Shown: positions 58,957 through 64,000 of the stretch, one piece after another
Layout of the letters: each line of letters starts with the position of its first letter
How positions within the stretch are numbered: the first letter of the stretch is position 1
Source of the DNA: Pohlia nutans
Taxonomy: Eukaryota > Streptophyta > Bryopsida > Bryales > Mniaceae
Length of the DNA stretch: 64,000 bases
Assembly (NCBI GenBank): GCA_022496805.1
Contig: CM040097.1
Span: 22,744,072-22,808,071, forward strand
Reading direction: 5' to 3'
The notes under the pieces: model-generated
Told to the model about the DNA's origin: nothing
The model's database searches: none
Seen by the model: the letters and a program-made list of their open reading frames with translations, nothing else
Program-made: the position numbers and the translations under genes

Positions 58957-61427
58957 ATGGCGTCTCTCCAAGTGGCGACCACTTTTGTAAGACTACACCT
59001 CACCCTTCGATCTTGCTTCTTCCTTCACCAAGATGGGGTTGAATTCTGGGCAGTACGTTCTCCGGGATCCTGTCAGCTTGTGCAAGAGCAGATTCCTCTT
59101 CAGTTTAGGCAGCCCAGCCAGCCGGCCAGCCTTAAGGAGCAGAGTTGACACTTCTCGGGTAGAAAGATTGACTACCAGTACTCTGCCTACGCTGTTACAT
59201 TTTGCTCTGTCGCGTATGATGGTTGGTACCATCTAATGTGGACTGTTAAGGGCCCTCGTGATAAGGACCAGCATTGAACCAAATCGTTTTGACCAAGCTG
59301 GTTTCCGTGCAGATGCAGAGAAACGATTTGCGCCACTTGCGCATGAGTACGTGGACAAACTGCTCATCGTCATTCCTCTCCGTGGATCGCTATTGCGCGG
59401 AATCCACTTCTACGGCTCCCAGTCTCAACGTAAGTGGCTGTCAGAGTTTGCGTATCATTTGGTTTGGTATAAATATTGCGTGGCCAGTCGATGGCCAGAA
59501 TTGCATTTTGGTTACGGGGGGGTGGGGGGTGTGTGTGTGTGTGTCGATTTTTCAAATCGCTGAAACTCATGTGCGAGGGGGGGTGTTGCACCCACATTGT
59601 GTATACAGACTTCAAGAAGACGACGACGACGACGACCGTGGATCGTCCGAGCAGGGGGATGTCCTTTCGGATTTAAAAGCTCGATCGCCAAAGGAAACCG
59701 CGAATCATCGATGGAAACGAACGTTGCTGCAACTTTCAGTCCTCCCGTCATCACAACCCCAGAAGCGCCAGCTCCATCCGCTGAGGCACCGGACAGCGTC
59801 AACCTGGGACCCGGTTCGATCTCGTTGCCCTAATCCTTCGTCACGGAATCCATTCCAAGCTCAATCGTCAATTGTTTGTTCTTTCCACATTGGGATGGTA
59901 GGGCCGGCACTACTATTCCAATGTGGCCAGTAGTCGTAGTCGTCGTCGTCCTCCTCCTCCTCGTCCTGTATGTATCTGGGAACCTCTCGAGTTCACATTC
60001 TGATGAAAGCAATTAAGCGTGCATCGCTTGGCGCGATATTCCAGGAACATTCGAGTACTTGCCATTGACAGTGCCGTTCCGAATGACGATGGGCACGGAG
60101 GCCCTGAACATGAAGGACTGGATTGAAATCGACGTGTTCTACGACGAAGAGATGGCCCTGCGCCGGGAGATTCTCCAGAGCCGCAAGGAAATGGCCATTG
60201 TGAGTACACCTGAGGCTGCGGAAGCAAACTGGGAAGCTCTGGAGTTGTTAGCAGAGTTCCTTCCGGTGCGATTTCCTGATCGATTTCGCCGAGACGGCGG
60301 CATGTTGTGTAACCTCACCACGGGAGAGCGATTCAACCTCAATGACAAGTCCCTGAATCCACTCGAAGTGACATCGCGTCTCATCCAGGTGCGTCCATGG
60401 CCGTCCGTCCGTCCTTCCCTCGGCCATTATGAATCCACCCGTGCTTCATCCCTTGGTCATTCAATTCAAGAGTTCATGCATCGTGACGACGGACTTACAG
60501 ACGGAGTCTCATAGTTTGTAACAGGGTTGTCATATCTGACACTATTTTTTAACTTGACGTCGTATTAAATGTCTAATTACACAAGTGTTAAATATATGAG
60601 GCAACTTGGATGAAACATTCTCGAATATCTAAGAATATTCTAAAATGTTCTAAAACATTCTAAGTATATTCTAAGAAGAAGATTGTCTGACAGACGGAAA
60701 TGTCTACTAGACGTATTTGACGTTGTGTTGGACAGTTTATCTAGTGGTCGAGTAAGACAACCCTGGTTTGTAGGGTGGGTGGGTTTGGATGATGATGATG
60801 ATGATGTTGCTGCAGGAGGACGTGTGTGTGCTGATGAAGGTGGACGGCACCTTGCGGCTGGTGTCGGGCGTAGTGTTGTTTCCGCAACGGTGGCAGTTGC
60901 TGGAGAAGTTGGGATCGGACATCGCGTCTATTCACCGGCCAGTGCCTCGCTTTGCGGACGAGCTCGCCCATGCCGTCAACCAGTTCATGGCGCGCTTGAA
61001 AGTGGGTAAGCCTGTGTGGCGTGCGAATTGGGCCATTGTGGACGATCCCACGCTCTTCCAACCCTTGAGTGAGGCGGACATCTATGCCGCCCTGCAAGGC
61101 CAAGTGACGAAGCACCACTTGGACGACGACGTGCCTGGATCCGCGCACTGTAAGCGGGACTTGAATACTGTGGGTTCTCGGCTGTACACACGGTGTGAGC
61201 GAGAGACGTTGATGCGGCTGCCCAAGACGGACGCCATTCTCTTCACCATTCGGACGTACGTGAGACCCCTCACCGTGTTCGAGTCGCGACCCCTGCTGGC
61301 CCAGCAGCTGGTGCGCGCGCTGGAGACGCTGCCGGAGTCCATCACCAAGTACAAGACCATGGCCCCCTTCTACGACGTTGCCCTCCACTACCTCCGCCAA
61401 TGTGCCAGCCGGCCTGTGCAATCATGA
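58957..61427 (+). CDS. Heme-dependent oxidative N-demethylase-like protein (DUF3445)
   Basis: The only clean host-type gene. Two coding exons are well supported: about 60045-60388 and 60816-61427, joined at CAG|GTGCGT...TGCAG|GAG in frame, giving IQ-EDVCVLMKVDG. Family landmarks: TVPFRMTMGTEALNMKDWIE, ELLAEFLPVRFPDRFRR, then LFPQRWQLLEKLG, the IHRPVPRF segment, VWRANWAI, and RCERETLMRLPKTDAILFTI near the end. These match the HODM/DUF3445 family; bacterial members oxidatively demethylate small amines using heme. N-terminal exons are unresolved. ATG at 58957 or 59033 would start a Ser/Arg-rich, transit-peptide-like segment. A hydrophobic stretch (MWPVVVVVVVLLLLVLYV, about 59920-59975) could be a membrane anchor. 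No internal stops, unlike the neighbouring transposon genes. Confidence 0.75.
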
Positions 61428-62971
61428 TCAATGGATCCATCCAACCCACGCTCGCCTTGCCTCCATCTCTCCGCACTCTTAGTGCATGCATGGCGCTCAA
61501 TCATCAACGTCAGTACGTTTCAACGGCATCAATTCATTCCCTGCTGATCCAGGATCCCTTCCCCCGGTCCACAAAAATTGTACAGACACAACTTGTGCGT
61601 GATCCAGTCTCTGAAGAAGAGGCCGAAGACGATTACGGACCACACAGTTACCGTTAGTAGCTGTTTTGTATAGCGCAGCGTGATCTAATCTCGTTTCGCC
61701 CGGATGCCATTTCCAGCGATCGAGTGGCGGATCGAGTGGCGGGTGAGACTGATGAGTGGCATGACCTGGAGATGTGTCTGGAGATCCTCCTTGCAGATAA
61801 TAATTATATCACTTCGGTGACAATTACATCAATGATGTGTAAGTTAATTGACAGCAAGAAATGAAGTATGACACGTACAAGGTTAAACATTTGTGTGCAA
61901 GCAAAGTAAAGCAAGCAAAACCGCCTGATCAATGGACACTATGAAGCTGGAGCCTGGGTTGTGGGAATCTAGCATGACAACAAATAGAGTGTAAGAAGTG
62001 TGGTAACAGGTGGAAAGGGGCAATCGCTTGCTGTAGAGTTGTTGGACGAGAGTGTCTGCGCATTTTATTTCGTGTGTGCTTTGGAGTGCTGGATGGTGCA
62101 TTGATGGGGAGTGGCATTGATCAGCTAAACAAGCGAGCGTGCACTGATCATTTCTCTCTGAGTCTGAGTGAGTGTAGGATGTGGTGAAAAAGGCTTAATA
62201 TCACTGATTTGGCTTTCGCGCCAGCCACCACTCTTCTTTCCTCACATGTAGATTTGGAGAGACTTTATGAATTATGTTTGCTGTCCTTCAGAGCTAAGTT
62301 CGACCTTGACGCGGAAGGACGTGGAAAGACGTGGAGAAGTGAGCGAAGACTAATGGATAGGATAGCAAGTTAGAGTCTACTCCTCCACTACAAGGAGTCG
62401 CTTTTCACACGGTAAGTGAGTCAAATGGCGCCACTTCGCACTCACCTGCCCAAGTGCTTAAGACTTGGTGGATGTGATTCGTCCCGTAGGACAAGTGTGT
62501 ACAATGAACTTTGACACTGTTCTGAGTGAGAAACAACGCCTTTGCTAGTAGTGCTTTGTTCCATATTAAGCTTCCATAACGTCTTGAGAATCTGTCCCAC
62601 ATTAAGCTTCTTGTTTCCTCAAACTACTACTCTTATTGCCTGAGGATCCGTTGTGTTTAGGGTACATACCATTGGACTAGTTAAGAAGTCTATTTTCAAG
62701 GTACATGGAGCCTTATAGGGAATAGAAGAGTAATGAAATGATGGGTTGTGACCTCAGGACTACGCAAACAACTTCCATAGTCATGAAGCTGACATAGGGA
62801 GCAACTAATTTGAGTCATGGGCAAGCAAACATGCAAGTTGTTCGTTCACCTCCATCACCATTTCACTTCATCCATAACATTCTTAAGTCCTAGACTTTGT
62901 ACTCCTACTAAAGTTTCCAAAATTTTCTCTAATAGTCTTGGACTCTCTTGAATGCTCTTTGTTTTCACATC
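61428..62971. other. 3' flank of the host gene, no further gene seen
   Basis: Mixed-composition DNA. A plus-strand frame to about 61657 continues past the stop in another frame and is probably 3' untranslated sequence. No RNA gene or repeat recognised. Confidence 0.4.
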
Positions 62972-63782
62972 TTAACCCTTTAGTGCCCAGGGTACTGTAG
63001 CTGGGAGCACTGGATTTCAGTGGATTTTTCCACTGCGATTGAGACTATCATAAATAGAATGGATTAAATTAGAAAGTAGCCGTACAATTCTATTATCAAC
63101 TAGAGAGCACACATTTTATTAAAATTTGAGAATCATCCAATGGTGGGATTGGAAGATTATAGTATGTATTTGAACTGTATAATGCACGCTCAAAAATGAG
63201 ATTTTGGGGGGTGTGTGACTTCAAAGTTAAATAGAATTTGGATTAAATTTTCAAAAATGAAAGGAAAGAAGTTCAGCTATGCCCTATGTCAACACCTCTC
63301 CGTTGCAATCTTTCATATCAAGAATAGACTCACACATAATTATTGTGAATTTTATAAGTGAAAGTGACTTATCCATATATGGTTTAGGACAAAATTTTAT
63401 ACGTTGAAAATTGACAGGAGTGGGTACATTAGTCAAGATCGGATTACACACACTAATGGAAGATGAAGAAAAGAACACAATCCAAAAAAATAAAACAAGA
63501 TAACAAACTTCCAAACACAAGAAATACTGCATAATACATGTGTTGTATTTGTAAGTATTTACTGTATTTTCAAGTATTTGCAGTATTTTTGCATTCTGTT
63601 GATAGGTATTTTGATAGTTGTACAATTCCAAATTGAAAATTTCTTTTTCTAGAAGGTGCGTAATGTAAATGGGCAAATCTGAACTTCAAAACTGAAGTTC
63701 CAATTCTTCACGGATTCTCTGCTATTTGCATTTCGGACGTTGTAGTGACCCTAATGTGGTCAGCTGGGCACTAAAGGGTTAA
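62972..63782. mobile_element. piggyBac-like element, 811 bp, TTAA duplications
   Basis: TTAA at both ends (62972-62975 and 63779-63782). The inverted repeats are exact over CCCTTTAGTGCCCAG. The interior is AT-rich; a 130-codon minus-strand frame (63284-63676) has no recognisable domain. Non-autonomous. Bases 63783-64000 hold nothing recognised. Confidence 0.85.
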
Positions 63783-64000
63783 GTTTGTCTTACTTGCTTG
63801 ACTTCTACTAAATTCCCTCAAATAATAGCAAGTGTCATCTTTCACTCCATGTTCCAAGGAAAGTTATTGTATTAGTAAAAAGCCAACCAAGTAGTAGGCA
63901 GTGCAGTACCCTACCGCTTAAAAATGTTATGTAAGCATGTTGTATTTGCACATTGCATCGAATATTGGATAAAATATGTTTGATCAACCAATTATCCATA

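Noticed and set aside
59512..59660. Coding exon across GTGTGTG and GACGACGAC runs
   Set aside because: Frames here are driven by microsatellites and open in several frames; exon structure upstream of 60045 cannot be decided from sequence alone.

Overview
This is a stretch of eukaryotic nuclear DNA, almost certainly from the green-plant lineage. It has GT/AG introns, a Tat/Athila-like Ty3/gypsy polyprotein, Mutator-like (MULE) transposons with a SWIM-type transposase, and short CCCTAAA-rich patches. A large, repeat-rich streptophyte genome (for example a charophyte such as Chara, or a bryophyte) would fit, but the sequence does not settle the species. Only one gene looks like an intact host gene: a heme-dependent oxidative N-demethylase-like (DUF3445) gene at about 58.2-61.4 kb. 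Nearly everything else is mobile DNA inserted into mobile DNA.

Layout. 1-3.4 kb holds a small inverted-repeat element, GTG-rich minisatellite and T-rich degenerate repeats. 3.4-19.3 kb reads as the interior and right end of one MULE, whose leader is broken by a 7.7-kb foldback-like element (5435-13108). That element itself holds a TTAA-flanked piggyBac-like element, two large tandem arrays and a TA-flanked 906-bp element. The MULE then carries a many-exon gene (about 13.6-18.9 kb) encoding a ParB-like domain followed by a beta-class DNA-methyltransferase-like domain, with a 331-bp CACTA hairpin element just after one splice donor. Its right end at about 19.30 kb abuts a second, reverse-strand and badly decayed copy of the same gene (19.3-20.5 kb). 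From 21367 to 50601 lies another MULE with 10-bp target duplications. It contains a transposase remnant, CACTA-like sequence, and a complete 21.8-kb Ty3/gypsy element (25700-47501, two 543-bp LTRs). That retroelement is itself split by a third MULE of the same family (26302-39302) carrying both the transposase (minus strand) and the ParB-methyltransferase gene (plus strand). The outer MULE then ends with the 3' part of its own ParB-methyltransferase gene (49.3-50.1 kb). 50.6-58 kb is mostly unassigned AT-rich DNA with one isolated gag fragment; 58-61.4 kb is the host gene; the end carries another TTAA-flanked element.

How it fits together. In the two MULEs whose ends can both be seen, the order is the same: left terminal repeat, WRKY/GCM1-type zinc finger-DDE-SWIM transposase pointing left, ParB-methyltransferase-like gene pointing right, right terminal repeat. 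The methyltransferase-like gene is therefore best read as a second gene of this MULE family, not as host cargo caught once. All mobile genes carry in-frame stops, largely of the kind made by C-to-T change, so none of the copies here looks intact. The host gene has clean reading frames.
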